Below, piece after piece: positions 28,265 through 40,165 of a DNA stretch of 64,000 bases. Position numbers and translations under genes: made by a program. Source of the DNA: Letharia columbiana (Eukaryota; Ascomycota; Lecanoromycetes; Lecanorales; Parmeliaceae); assembly GCF_014066305.1 (NCBI RefSeq), contig NW_023501045.1:62001-126000 (forward strand), in the 5' to 3' direction. The first letter of the stretch is position 1; every line of letters begins with the position of its first letter. Under the pieces are notes generated by a model that did not search any database, was not told where the DNA came from, and worked only from the letters and a program-made list of their open reading frames with translations.

Positions 28265-28428
28265 TATTAGAATTAATATAGATATAATATTAATATAGAT
28301 ATATTAAATAAGATAATTAAGATATCGAATTATATAGATAAGAAGAAGATATAATATAATAGAGAATATCTTTATTAAGGCTCGCTAGTTATAGAGCTAA
28401 GAAATATATTAAGAATACGCTCGTAATA
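28265..28428 (-). repeat. 5' LTR of the minus-strand gypsy element
   Basis: 164 bp, the same length as its partner. Read on the minus strand it starts tattacgagcgtattc. This corresponds to agttacgagcgtaccc at the start of the LTR at 52,358, so the two elements share an LTR family. Confidence 0.85.
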
Positions 28429-31400
28429 TATTATAGAAAATTCTAAATAAATATATAAGAAGTAATTATTAAATAAAGAAGTAAAAATAGTAATAAGTAA
28501 AAAGATCTTTAAGATTATTACTAATTAGCGTATTATCGTATATACTATTTATAGATAATATCTATAAACTCTAGACGTAATAATATATTAAATAAATAAA
28601 TATTAATAAATATAAGTTCTTAGATAATAGCGATATTAACGCGTAATAGAAATTATTATAATAGATTTAAATACGTAATAAAATTAGCTAAAAAGCTTAA
28701 TATTAATTATTATTATTACTTTATTACTTTAATTTATAAATATAAATAATATTATTAATTAAGTAAATTAAAGTAAGATTAAATACTCGAATTATTTATT
28801 AAGAAAATTATAAACTCTAGATTATTAATAATAGAACTCTTATCTCTTATTTAATAATTTAATATTACTATTATCTAACTACTATCTATTTTAAATTCTA
28901 TCTTTTAATTTTACTTTAAAATTCTTTAATAAATATAATTTTATATTAAAAGTAATATCGACGAGATTTTAAAGATAAAAAACTTATAAGATATTAATTA
29001 TTAAGATATAAAGCTATCTATAAAATATTATATCTCGAAATATTTTTTAGATATTTTTAATAAAAATCTTATTTTTAATAAAGAAATATTTAATTATTTT
29101 TATTAAATCTTCTTAATTAAATATAAAAGTAATAATATATTAATTCATCTTCTTTAGAGAATTAAATTTATAAATATTCTATTAAGTCTTTTAATTATAT
29201 CTCTTATTAACTTTATATTAAATTAATAATTTATTTAAATTATATTAGAGAATAATTAATAGTCGCTATAAGATATAATAACTTATTTAATATAGAAATT
29301 AGTTTATAATATATAAGTATATCTTTTATAATACTATTTTATATAATTAATATATTAATATTTAAAAGATTATAATATTTTATTATCGAGTTAATAAATT
29401 AAGATTATTATATATAAATAAATCTTTAATATAATTAATTTAAAGTTCGAAATTCTAATACTTATAAAAGATATTTTCTTTTTAATTAAAGAATTAAATA
29501 ATTTAAGTATTAATAATATAAGATTAAATATTAATTATATATTAGATTATAATATAATTAAAATTATAAAGACTCTTAACTTTATTCGCGATTAATAATT
29601 TTAATAATTATTTCTTTATCTCGATAGCGCTATTAAAGAAATTATAATACTTATATAATCTTATAATTAAGATTTTAAAAATATATTTAATATAGAATTA
29701 TAAGATAAGTTTAATATTTAGATTAAATAACGAGTATATAATATTAATAGTTACTCGCCTTTTTTTATTATTCTCTTAATTAAATATATTATAATTATAA
29801 TAAAGATTAATATTTATATATCTTTCTTAAAATATAACTTAAATATTCTTTTATTTAATTAAAATAATAAAAATATTTTAAATATAATAAAAGAATTTAT
29901 AAAATATATTATTAGCTAATTAAAGTTAATTTAGAAGATATAATTAAAAGATAGATAATATTTTTTATAAAAATTAATCTATTTAAAATTATATAATTTT
30001 ATATTTATTTAAAATTAAAATTAATAAGATTATATTAATTAGACTTCGAGTTATTTAAAAGATTATTTTTAGAAATCTTATTATTATTATAACGGAGTGC
30101 GCGGCGTTAAAATCGCTCTTATTAATATTTATAATTTTTTATTTTTTTTAATATTAATTTAGATTATTATAATAATACGATTTTTTTCATAACTAGTATA
30201 AGAATATAATAATAAATATTAATCGTAATTTTATAAAGACGCTATTAGATTTTTAAAGTAATAGAGTAATTATTTAATTTAAAATAAACTTTAATCGCTA
30301 ATACTTTTAAATATATTATTTATCTATTTAAATAGATTAATATAAACTTATTAATCTTTTTAATTAAAAGTATTTAATAAGAGCGATAAAGGTTTTTAAT
30401 AATTAAGACTTTTATATAGTTATCTATAGATAAATAATTATTAATATTATTTATAAATAATATTAAATTATTAAGTTTCTAGATACTTGATAAAAGAGCG
30501 ATAATTTATATAATAGTAATAAAGTAATTATCGATATTAAATTTATAATATATAAAGAATAATTATCTTATACGATATTTCGATTATATATTAAATAAGA
30601 ACTTTATTTTTATTAAATCTTTTAATATAATAATAACTCTTTACTTATTCTTTTTATAATTTTTAATTATATTAACTCTTTTTAAATAAAATTCTTAAGT
30701 ATTAATTATAGTTTAATTATATCGATTTACTTTAAAGTATTTATTAATATAAGATTAAGAGAATTCTAAATCTTTAAAGTCGTTATTATTAAATATAAAA
30801 TAATTTTTAAATAATATAATAAATAAATCTTTATTATTATTATAGATCTTATTATAAATAAGATTACTTTCGCTTTATAATAAATTATTTAAATTTAATT
30901 TAATAAAAATTAAATTTATATCGCGTATTAGTATAAAAGAATAGCGTAAGACTATAAAATAATATATAATCTATTAAGAATTATAGAATTTTTATATTTA
31001 TTATTTAAGATAATATATCTTTTATAATAATATAATATTATTAATAATAAGAATATCTTTAACTTCGATATTAAGTTACGCGTTATCTCGATTTAAATAA
31101 CTCTTATTATAAATATTATAATAAGATTTTATAAATTTAAGAAAGTTATATTTTATTAAGGCGAGGCTATTATATTAAATTAGGCTTTTAAGATTATAAA
31201 TTATAACGATTAATATTAAATTTATAAATTTAGAGTATTTATTACTTTTATAAAATATATATTTTTAAAATTATTCTAATAAATTAATAGATAGCGAATA
31301 ATTAATATTAATTAAATAATTAATATTATTAATACTCTACTCTTTCTTAACGTATATCTTATAATTTATATTAATAAAGCTCTATAATTAATATTATTAT

Positions 31401-33566
31401 ATATAATAATTATAAATATTTCTAAGTATAAATTAAATAATATTATTAATCTATTTATTTTACTTATTATTATTTAAATATATAATATTAAAATTAATTA
31501 TTAAAAAATAAGAGAAGAAAATATAAATAGTAATTTTTAAGTCGCTATTAATAATATCGTAATTTAAGCGAAGTTATTTTATCTTATATAATTTTAGACT
31601 ATAAATAATTATTTATTAATTTTAGATAATTTATTATAAAAATAATAATTAAAGTATAAAGTAAAATTTATATCGATAAATAGCTAAGCTCGAAATATTA
31701 AAGATTATATTATTAATATTCTAAAAATATTAAAATATAAGATCTTTTTTTCGAGTTTAATATAAAAAGCGCTTCTTCGATCTATTAAAATTAATCGTTA
31801 TTAGATTCTTATTATTCGTAAAAAAAGCTTTTTAATTAATAATCTTAAAATTATTCGCTATTTTATCTCGCTTTATAATTTTATTTTAATATAAAAAACG
31901 TAAAGCGTTATTAGAGAAAAACTCTATAAAAAAATACTAGTTTTAATAATTAATTATTTCGCGAAGAAAAATAATATCTTTAAAAATAATATCGAGATTA
32001 TTCGCTATTTAATATTAATTAGATTTCGAAGAAAGATTTAATAATAATATATTATAAATATAGCGAGTCTTTTAACTAGCTTTAAAAATCTCTATAATAT
32101 TATTATATAAATCTATAAAGAGAGTAATATCTTTAAATATAATTTTTAATCTTTTAGATTTATTTATAAAAATTAAAAGATAATTATATCGCTTTAATCT
32201 AAAGCTAGAATTATATATATTTTCTAATCTATAATTATACTTATTTAAATATTTTAAAAAGAGATTAACTATTAAAAGATTAGAAGTATTAAAATTAATA
32301 AGATTAGATTTAACTTCGCTTAATATTAAATATCTTTTAAATTATAAAAAAAGAAAAGATTATATCGAAAAAAGTATATATAAAAAAAATTTAAATTAAG
32401 AAGAAAGAGAGAGTTATATTAAAGAGAGTATAGATTAAAAATCTCTTTTTAAAGAGAAAGAGAGAATTATAAAAAAGAGAGTATAGATAAAAAACTTTTA
32501 AATTAAAAAAAAAATTATAAAGAAAAAAGCGAACTTAGAAATCTTTTTATAAATATATAAATATTTAATTATAATAATAAATATAAAGAACTCTATCGCT
32601 CGACTTCGATTATAGATATATATTTATAATTAAAATATTTATAATCTTAATAAAATTCTAGATAAATAAAATATTAGAGATTTATTTACTTAGTTTATAT
32701 AATTTATTAAAACTTAAAAGAGCTTCTTTAAATAATAATCTAGTTAAAAATTAAATAATTATATTATTTTTACTTTAAGATCTAATTAAAAGATTAAATA
32801 TAATCTAAAAAGAGAATTATTATTATTATAATTTTATTTTAATAAAAATAATATCGCTATTCTTCTCTAACTCTCTTAATAAATTAAAATTCTTTATAAT
32901 ATTAATAAGCTAATTATTTTTTATTTAAACTATCTTTTATTATTTAACTATAACTTTAAAGAGTAAAGAATTTATAAAATTTAAGAATTATAATAGAATA
33001 ATTATATCTATTTATAAAAATTAAATTTTATATTTAATTTAATATCTAGCTTAATATTTAATTATAACCTCGCGAGTAAAAATACGTTTTTCTTTTAAAA
33101 TCTTTTTAAAATAAGTTATTATAATAAAGAAAAGAGAGTAGAGAAATAAAGATTATATTCTTATAAGAGATAAGATTAAATTAAATATATAATAAGCGTA
33201 TAATAAATATAAATTAAAGATAAAATTTTATATTAAAGTAGTTAAAGATAAAATAATAGAGAATTTTTTATTTATTTAAATAAATATTATTTATAAATAA
33301 TAATAATTTATTAATAATATTTAATTAAATAAATTATATATAATAATAATAGCGTAAAATTAAATTTAATTAAATATATTACTTATAATAATAGATAATA
33401 TTAATTTTTTAATAAAATAAAGCTAAATTTAATTAAATATATTACTTATAATAATAAGCGATATTAAAATATTTAACTTCGCGTATAATTATAAATAAAA
33501 GTTATTATTAAATAAAATATATTAAAATAAATATAATCTATAGATTTTAGTATTATAATTATAGAT
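28429..33566. other. RIP-degraded AT-rich block, no gene recognised
   Basis: TpA-rich with no usable ORF. A short GC-rich patch, ggagtgcgcggcg near 30,095, stands out because CpG and GpC steps are not RIP targets. The AT palindrome occurs near 28,545, 30,443 and 33,285. No family was identified. Confidence 0.6.
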
Positions 33567-34030
33567 TATTAAAAGATTTTAAATAAAGTAATATATAAAG
33601 AAGAAAGTAGATTAAATAATTAAAAATTAAGAACGCTATTAAATTTAATATATTCGCTTTTATAATTTTAAATCTTAATATTATTATAAAAAGACGTAAA
33701 ATAATAAAATAAAAATCTAAAATTTTTTTTTTTTTTTTTTTTTTTCTCTAAGTTCTACGTCTTCGCCGCTATAACTCTAACTTCTTCGTTCATCTAATAA
33801 ATTACTAAAAGATTTTAAATAAAGTAATATATAAAGAAGAAAGTAGATTAGATAATTAAAAATTAAGAACGTTATTAGATTTAGCGTATTCGCTTTTATA
33901 ATCTTAAATCTTAATATTATTATTAAAAGACGTAAAATAATAAAATAAAAATTTAGAATAATTTTTTTTTCTCTAAGTTTTACGTATTTATCGCTATAAC
34001 TTTAATTTCTTCGCTTATTTAATAAATATC
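33567..34030. repeat. tandem duplication, about 235-bp unit, with a 23-base poly-T tract
   Basis: The string gattttaaataaagtaatat follows taaaa at about 33,575 and again at about 33,810, and the homology continues through ctctaagttctacgt-like sequence to about 34,030. The first copy carries an uninterrupted T run at 33,723-33,745. The second has a run of only about nine T residues at the matching place. Confidence 0.85.
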
Positions 34031-35080
34031 TATATAAACTCTTTAATTCTTTTATATATATCTATTAATTTATCTTTTTATAATAATTAAAATAAAAAAG
34101 ACTAAGTTTAATAATTTATTATAATAAATATTAAATATTAATAATAATAATAATATTAAAGAGTTTTAATATAAATTAATTAGATAGTAATTAAATTTTT
34201 AATTAAAATAAAAAGCGAAGAATAAATTTAATAAAAATAAAAATATTAAAAGATCGCGATAGCGAATAAATATATTTATATTTAAAAAGAAACTAATTAA
34301 GAAAGTAAAAAAAGTCGATATCTTAATTATTAATTATATTATAATTTATAATAAGTATAAAACTAGATATATTAATATATTATAATTAAAATAAAAATAA
34401 ACTTTTAAAAAAATTAAATAAAATATAATAGATAAGCGATAAATAATTTCTAATTCTAATTATTATTCTAATAGATTTATATTTTAATAATATTATATAA
34501 AAAAAATTATAAGCGTAATTTAGAGGAAATTTAGAGTTTTATTTTTTATATAAATTATTATATATATAGATAAAGATAAGAGTTTAAATTATAAGAATAT
34601 AAATAATATCGAAGCTAAATAAAATATAAATATTAAAAATAATTTTATTATACGCGCTAATAATTAAATAGACTTTATCTTTTAAACTATTTAAAAATAT
34701 AATATAAAATTTAATAGTAAATTTTATTATAGTTTAGATATAATAGTATTAACGCGTTAATTAATAAGTATTAAATTATTATAAAAAATTTAAAATATTA
34801 AGCGTAATTATATTTAAATAATAAAATTATAAATCTTTATTAATATATAACTAATTTAATATATAATAATAAAAGATTTATTATAAAAGTTATATTATTT
34901 AAATTAATACTTTAATCTTAGCTATTACTCTTATTATTATATAAATAATATAAAACTATCTTTTATTTAAGTATATTTAATTCTTAATTTTAATTATTAT
35001 TATAGATATTATTAATTTATTCTAGAATTATTAAATATACTTTTATATACTTTTTATATTTTATATTTTTTTTAATTAGA
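34031..35080. repeat. RIP-degraded repeat, uninterrupted copy
   Basis: About 1.05 kb, homologous in direct orientation to 36,583-37,255 joined to 39,830-40,165. Landmarks are ctttaattcttttatatata at about 34,042 and 36,593, and taataatattaacgcg-like sequence at about 34,745 and 39,865. This copy shows what the target looked like before the insertion at 37.26-39.83 kb. Confidence 0.8.
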
Positions 35081-36582
35081 TAGTAATTAAACTTTAAATT
35101 AAAATAAATATTTAGAAGAGAAAAATTTATAAATACTTAATTATATAATTTTATAATTTTATACTTTTTATAATTATTAAAGTAATTAATAATATATAAT
35201 TATATTTTATAATTATATATATAATAATTAATTAATTTAATAGCTAAATTATATAAAGATAAATATATTTTTATTTTTAATTTAAATAACTTAGCTAAAA
35301 TAATTATAAGACTTAGATTTTTATATATAATATAACTTACTTTTTATATATTATATAAAGATAAGTATTTATTTAAATAGAGATTATTAAAGCTAATTAT
35401 AAAGTATAATAATAAGAGATTTACTCTTAAATTAATAAATTAGAAAGACTTTTATTATCTTATATAATATTTTAAAAGCGAATTTTTAAATATAATAGCG
35501 CTTTAATAGATTTTAATTAAATATAATTTAATAAATTAAATATTAAAAAAGAGTTTTAAAATTATAAAATTAATTAATTTTTAATAATAATAAATCTCGT
35601 ATAAAATTTAAGTTATAGTTTATATTAATTATATATAAATATAATAATAATTAGAAGAATATATTATTTAGTTTTTATTAATATTTTAATACTATTAAAG
35701 TAGAGATAATATATATTAAAATAGAGATAATATTTATTAAAGTAATAATAATAGTAATTAAAGTAATAATAATATTTAATAAACTCTTTATTTTAATACT
35801 ATATCTAATATTCTAGAATAATATTAACTTTTTTAAAAAGTTATTAATAATAAATTAAGTATATATAAATTAAGCTCTTCGCGTAGTTTATTTATATATT
35901 AACTTAAAGTTATTAAAAAATAAAGAATAAATATATAACTTAATAATTACGTTATATTTTTAATATTATTATAATAATATTAAATTATTTAAATAAGAGT
36001 TTAATATATAAAGAAGATAATCTAATAATAAGAAGAATTAATATAAAAAAGAAAGTTTTAGAGAAGAAGAAAAGAGAAAGAAAAGCTTAGATATCTATCG
36101 CGTATATTAAATTTTTAAATTATTTTAAATTATCTAATTTAAATTAGATATTAATAAGATATTTTCTCTTTAATTTTAAAGATTTAAGTTTAAGCGAATT
36201 ACGCTTATTAAATATTATTATTTAATATAATCTTAACTACTTTTATAATAATTATAATTATTATTATAATTTATATAAATTAAAAAATAAAAGATTTAAA
36301 AAAGCGAGCTAGTAAGTAATTATCTTTATTTAATTTAATTAATATTAAATTATTATAACTTATTAAAATTTTCGTATATTTTATTCTTACTTTCTTATTT
36401 TTAAATCTTATTATCTTTATAAAAATAATTATTTTTTAAATTAAACTCTATAATAATATATTTAAAATAGCGTATAATATATATTCTCTTTATTTCTAAT
36501 ATCGATATTTATTAAAATTAACGTACTTTTTAATAAAATAAGCTTTAATTAAAATTAAGAATAGCTTAATATTTATAGATAT
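35081..36582. other. RIP-degraded stretch between two repeat copies
   Basis: AT-rich with no ORF. Short local repeats such as taaagtaataataata occur near 35,695-35,770. Nothing else was recognised. Confidence 0.55.
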
Positions 36583-37255
36583 TCGTATAAGCCCTTTAAT
36601 TCTTTTATATATATTTATTAATTTATTTTTTTATAATAATTAAAGTAGAAGAGATTAAGTCTAATAATTTATTATAATAAATATTAAATATTAATAATAA
36701 TAGCGATATTAAAAAGTCTTAATATAGATTAATTAAACGATAATTAAATTCTTAATTAAAATAAAAAGCGAAGAATAAGCTTAATTAAAATAAAAATATT
36801 AAGAGATTATAATAATAAATAAATACGTTTATATTTAAGAAGAAATTAATTAAGAAAATAAAGAAAGTTAATATTTTAATTATTAATTACGCTATAATTA
36901 TTAAAAAGTATAAAATTAAATATATTAATATATCGTTATTATAATAGAAGTAAACTCTTAAATAAATTAAATAAGATATAATAGATAAATAATAAGTAAT
37001 TTCTAATTCTAATTATTATTCTAATAAACTTATATTTTAATAATATTATATAAAAAAAGTACGCGAGCGTAATTATAAAGAAGTTTAAAGTTTTACTTAT
37101 TATATAAATTATTATATATATAAATAAAGATAGAAACTTAAATTAAGAGAAAATAAATAATATTAAAATTAAATAAAATATAAATATTAAGAATAATTTT
37201 ATTATATATATTAATAATTAAATAAATCTTATTTTTTAAATTATTTAAAAGTATT
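36583..37255. repeat. RIP-degraded repeat, left part of the split copy
   Basis: Aligns with 34,031-34,695. The alignment breaks at about 37,255 after atttaaaagta and resumes at about 39,830 with aatataaaatttaata, so this copy was split by an insertion. Confidence 0.8.
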
Positions 37256-37539
37256 AGTATATATAATAGAATAAGATAGAACTAAGCTATAAAATCTTAA
37301 ATTTATATATATAGCCAATTATAAATTTAGAGTTACTACGCTCTTTAGTTAGATCGACTAAGTTAGCCCGCTAGCCCTCTCGAGCTCTCTTATTAAAAAT
37401 TTATATATAGAAGTTTTACACTCTAAAATAACCAGCTCTCTACGGATATTATTACTTTATAATTTCGTAAATTATAGAGCTTAGTTTACGCTTTCTAACG
37501 ATATAAAAATTTTAAAGTTTAGCCTACTATTAGTGAATT

Positions 37540-37890
37540 AAATAAATATTCAAATATTGTAGTTATATTAAACGCGTCCGGGATCGAATAATAATCCTTC
37601 CACCTATTTATTTATATAACTATTATTCTTTCACTACTCTATTAATTCTATTAATTTCACTAATATAAATATAATCGTTCTCGATACCCCTCGCGGAAAC
37701 GTTACTAAACGCTTTAGGTATATATACCCCTTTTACCCGCCTCTTAGAGCCCCTACTAACGCGAATCCGTTACTACTAGTAATCGAGGCCGTAAGCGAGC
37801 CTAACAGCTATCTACTACTACTTATAAACGCGTTAAAAGACTCTCAAAAAGAGCCCGAACGGATTTATAGCCATCGTCCTCCCCTATATA
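37540..37890. other. moderately RIPed leader of the island
   Basis: C-rich relative to its surroundings (acccctcgcggaaacg, ccccttttacccgcctct) yet still poor in CpA and TpG. It could be the decayed start of a transposon ORF. No frame is open long enough to name. Confidence 0.4.
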
Positions 37891-37899
37891 CTACTCGAC

Positions 37900-39290
37900 C
37901 AGCCGCTCAGTCATTATTATCTACCCTATCAGCTCAGTAATCCACTTAATTAGATCGTCAGCCAGTCACTCAGTTATCCACTCAGTCAGCCACTCAGCTA
38001 ACCACTTAGTCTGATACTCTACAAAAGAAGGAGTAAGAGGAGGAACTACAATAGGCAAATGCGGAGAACACTGCGGAGAATACTACGGAGAACACTGCGG
38101 AGAAACCAAGCGGCAACAAGGCCACTATCGTCAAGAACACGGCTCAGCTCTCCAAGATCCCACGTTATATTAGTCATCCACTCAGTCAGCCACTCAGCTA
38201 GCCACTCAGTCTGATACTCTACAAGAGGAGGAGCAAGAGGAGGAACTACAACAGGCAAATGCGGAGAACACTGCGGAGAAACCAAGCGGCAACAAGGCCC
38301 CCAGCACCAAGAACACGGCTCAGCTCTCCAAGATCCCACGTCATATGCTCTCCACGGTTCCACATCAAATCATCACTCAGCAAGCGGAGAACACCACTGC
38401 AACTTAGCCTGTCATCCCCACTGCATTAAGGAGTAAGAGGAGGAACTACAACAGGCAAATGCGGAGAACACTGCGGAGAAATCAAGCGGCAACAAGGCCC
38501 CCAGCACCAAGAACACGGCTCAGCTCTCCAAGATCCCACGTCATATACTCTCCACGGTTCCACATCAAATCATCACTCAGCAAGCGGAGAACACCACTGC
38601 AACTTGGCCTATCATCCCCACTGCATTAAGGAGTAAGAGGAGGAACTACAACAGGCAAATGCGGAGAACACTGCGGAGAAACCAAGCGGCAACAAGGCCA
38701 CCATCGTCAAGAACACGGCTCAGCTCTCCAAGATCCCACGTCGTATCAGTCATCCACTCAGTCAGCCACTCAGCTAGCCACTCAGTCTGATACTCTACAA
38801 GAGGAGGAGCAAGAGGAGGAACTACAACAGGCAAATGCGGAGAACACTGCGGAGAAACCAAGCGGCAACAAGGCCACCATCGTCAAAAACACGGCTCAGC
38901 TCTCCAAGATCCCACACCAATCCACTCAGCCAGGGCAAGAGAAATCACGACAGCAGGCGAATGCGGAGAACACTGCGGAGAAAGAACACTGCGGAGATAG
39001 TCATCAGCAGCAGTAACACAATAGGCCTACTCTCCACGGTCTCACACCAATCCACTTAGCCAGGGTAAGAGAAATCACGATAGCAGGCGAATGCGGAGAA
39101 CACTGCGGAGAAACCAAGCGGCAATAAGGCCCCCAGCACCAAGAACACGGCTCAGCTCTCCAAGATCCCACGTTATATGCTCTCCACGGTTCCACATCAA
39201 ATCATCACTCAGCAAGCGGAGAACACCACTGCAACTTAGCCTATCATCCCCACTGCAACTTGGCCTATCATCCCCACTACATTCATATGA
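37900..39290. repeat. modular tandem repeat array, seven units, un-RIPed
   Basis: The core gcaaatgcggagaacactgc begins at 38,055, 38,265, 38,455, 38,655 and 38,831, with gcgaatgcgg variants at 38,957 and 39,087. Spacings are 210, 190, 200, 176, 126 and 130 bp. Units combine interchangeable modules: a 12-base ccactcagtcag series, a gaggaggaactacaacagg block, a ccaagcggcaacaaggcc block, an aacacggctcagctctcc block, and a tccacatcaaatcatcact tail. Spacings are not multiples of three, so the array as a whole is not one coding repeat. CpA and TpG are abundant, unlike both flanks. Confidence 0.9.
38723..39016 (+). other. coding-like open frame in the modular array, no start codon
   Basis: This frame stays open to the stop at 39,014-39,016 and reads STQSATQLATQSDTLQ followed by EEEQEEELQQANAENTAEK. 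It is Ser/Thr/Gln-rich, then acidic and coil-like. The same module is out of frame or stopped in the other units. It may be a fragment of a low-complexity protein picked up by the element, or chance. There is no ATG in a good position and no recognised domain. Confidence 0.25.
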
Positions 39291-39659
39291 TACATCAATA
39301 ACATCATAAGAGGAGGATCTACTGCGACGATCACAGCTAATTAGGCCTCTGCAGGAGGAACATCGAACGATGCATATTTGAACGAATTAAAACCGTCCGA
39401 TGTCTACAGCTATTTCATTATTCGAAAGATTTCACTGCGGCAGAAGATATTGTGGGATTCACACCACTAATTGACACGTTGTCTCCATTTCTTTCCGGTA
39501 TTTCGATACTTCTTACCATAAGAACATAGCCTTTCTCTGTTTTTTATAGGCAATTATTACTGATTAATCCTTTACACTTAATACACCTTCCTAATTAGGC
39601 CTTAGCGCGCCTCTCTCCGCACATATATGCCTATATATCACATAGATTAAATCAATTTT

Positions 39660-39815
39660 ATAGTGGTAAAAGTAGGTCAAAAACGCATAGTAAGCGATTA
39701 GAGTTCGATTTAACTTAGGGCTAGGGCTAAAATTCGATTTAACTTAGAAAAATCCAACTTTATTTAACTTAGAAAAATGAAAAATCCAACTTTATAAATT
39801 TAATTCATAGGCCTT
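39660..39815. repeat. short degenerate repeats at the right end of the insertion
   Basis: tcgatttaacttag occurs twice (about 39,706 and 39,733) and aaaaatccaacttta twice (about 39,748 and 39,780). Between them is ttagggctagggcta, a partial telomere-like string that is too short to be a telomere. Confidence 0.6.
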
Positions 39816-39829
39816 TACTTATAATATAA

Positions 39830-40165
39830 AATTTAATAATAAGTATTATTATAATTTAGATATAATAATATTAACGCGCTAGCTAATAAATATTAAATTA
39901 TTATAAAAATCTTAAAATATTAAATATAATTATATCTAGAAGATAAAATTATAGATCTTTATTTATATATAATTAATCTAATATATAATAATAAAAAGTC
40001 TATTATAAAAATTACGCTATTTAAATTAATATTTTAATTTTAATTATTATTATCGCTATTATACGAGTAATATAAAATTATCTTTTATTTAAATATATCT
40101 AATTCTTAATTCTAATTATTATTATAGATATTATTAATTTATTCTAGAATTATTAAATATACTTT
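39830..40165. repeat. RIP-degraded repeat, right part of the split copy
   Basis: Homologous to about 34,700-35,060, including attctagaattattaaata, which is near 40,141 here and near 35,021 in the intact copy. It continues the copy broken at 37,255. Confidence 0.8.

Larger units (their letters stand above)
19762..28428 (-). mobile_element. Ty3/gypsy LTR retrotransposon, RIP-degraded, interrupted by nested repeats
   Basis: Two direct 164-bp LTRs bound the element (19,762-19,925 and 28,265-28,428). It reads on the minus strand, with the 5' LTR at the right. Reverse transcriptase remains lie at about 23.43-22.98 kb and integrase remains at about 21.83-21.61 kb. RT before integrase in the reading direction is the Ty3/gypsy order. 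Flanks tattc (left) and tatta (right) agree at four of five bases and may be a target-site duplication. Sequence between about 23,797 and 26,370 belongs to another repeat family, so the element is about 6 kb without it. gag would be expected at about 28.2-26.4 kb, but I could not recognise it. No ORF is intact and the element cannot be active. Confidence 0.85.
37256..39829 (+). mobile_element. 2.57-kb insertion with transposon-family ends and a GC-normal interior
   Basis: The left end (ttagtatatataa..., then a block ending in ttactacgctctttagttag) and the right end (tttaattcataggcctttac) match the two ends of the repeat at 24.6-25.6 kb in the same orientation. The empty site is seen at about 34,693, where a tat or ta shared by both junctions suggests a 2-3 bp TA-type duplication. 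Between the ends, 37,370-39,790 is unlike the other copies: it is barely RIPed, has near-balanced base composition and is full of modular repeats. No transposase ORF is present, so the unit is non-autonomous or composite. The superfamily is not certain. Confidence 0.65.

Noticed and set aside
38046..39309. Several 60-105-codon ORFs on both strands in the modular array
   Set aside because: They are the same repeat module read in different frames. Unit spacings are not multiples of three, and no frame persists through the array.
39715..39729. Telomere-like ttagggctagggcta
   Set aside because: Only two degenerate units inside an insertion end. Not a telomere or a convincing interstitial telomere array.
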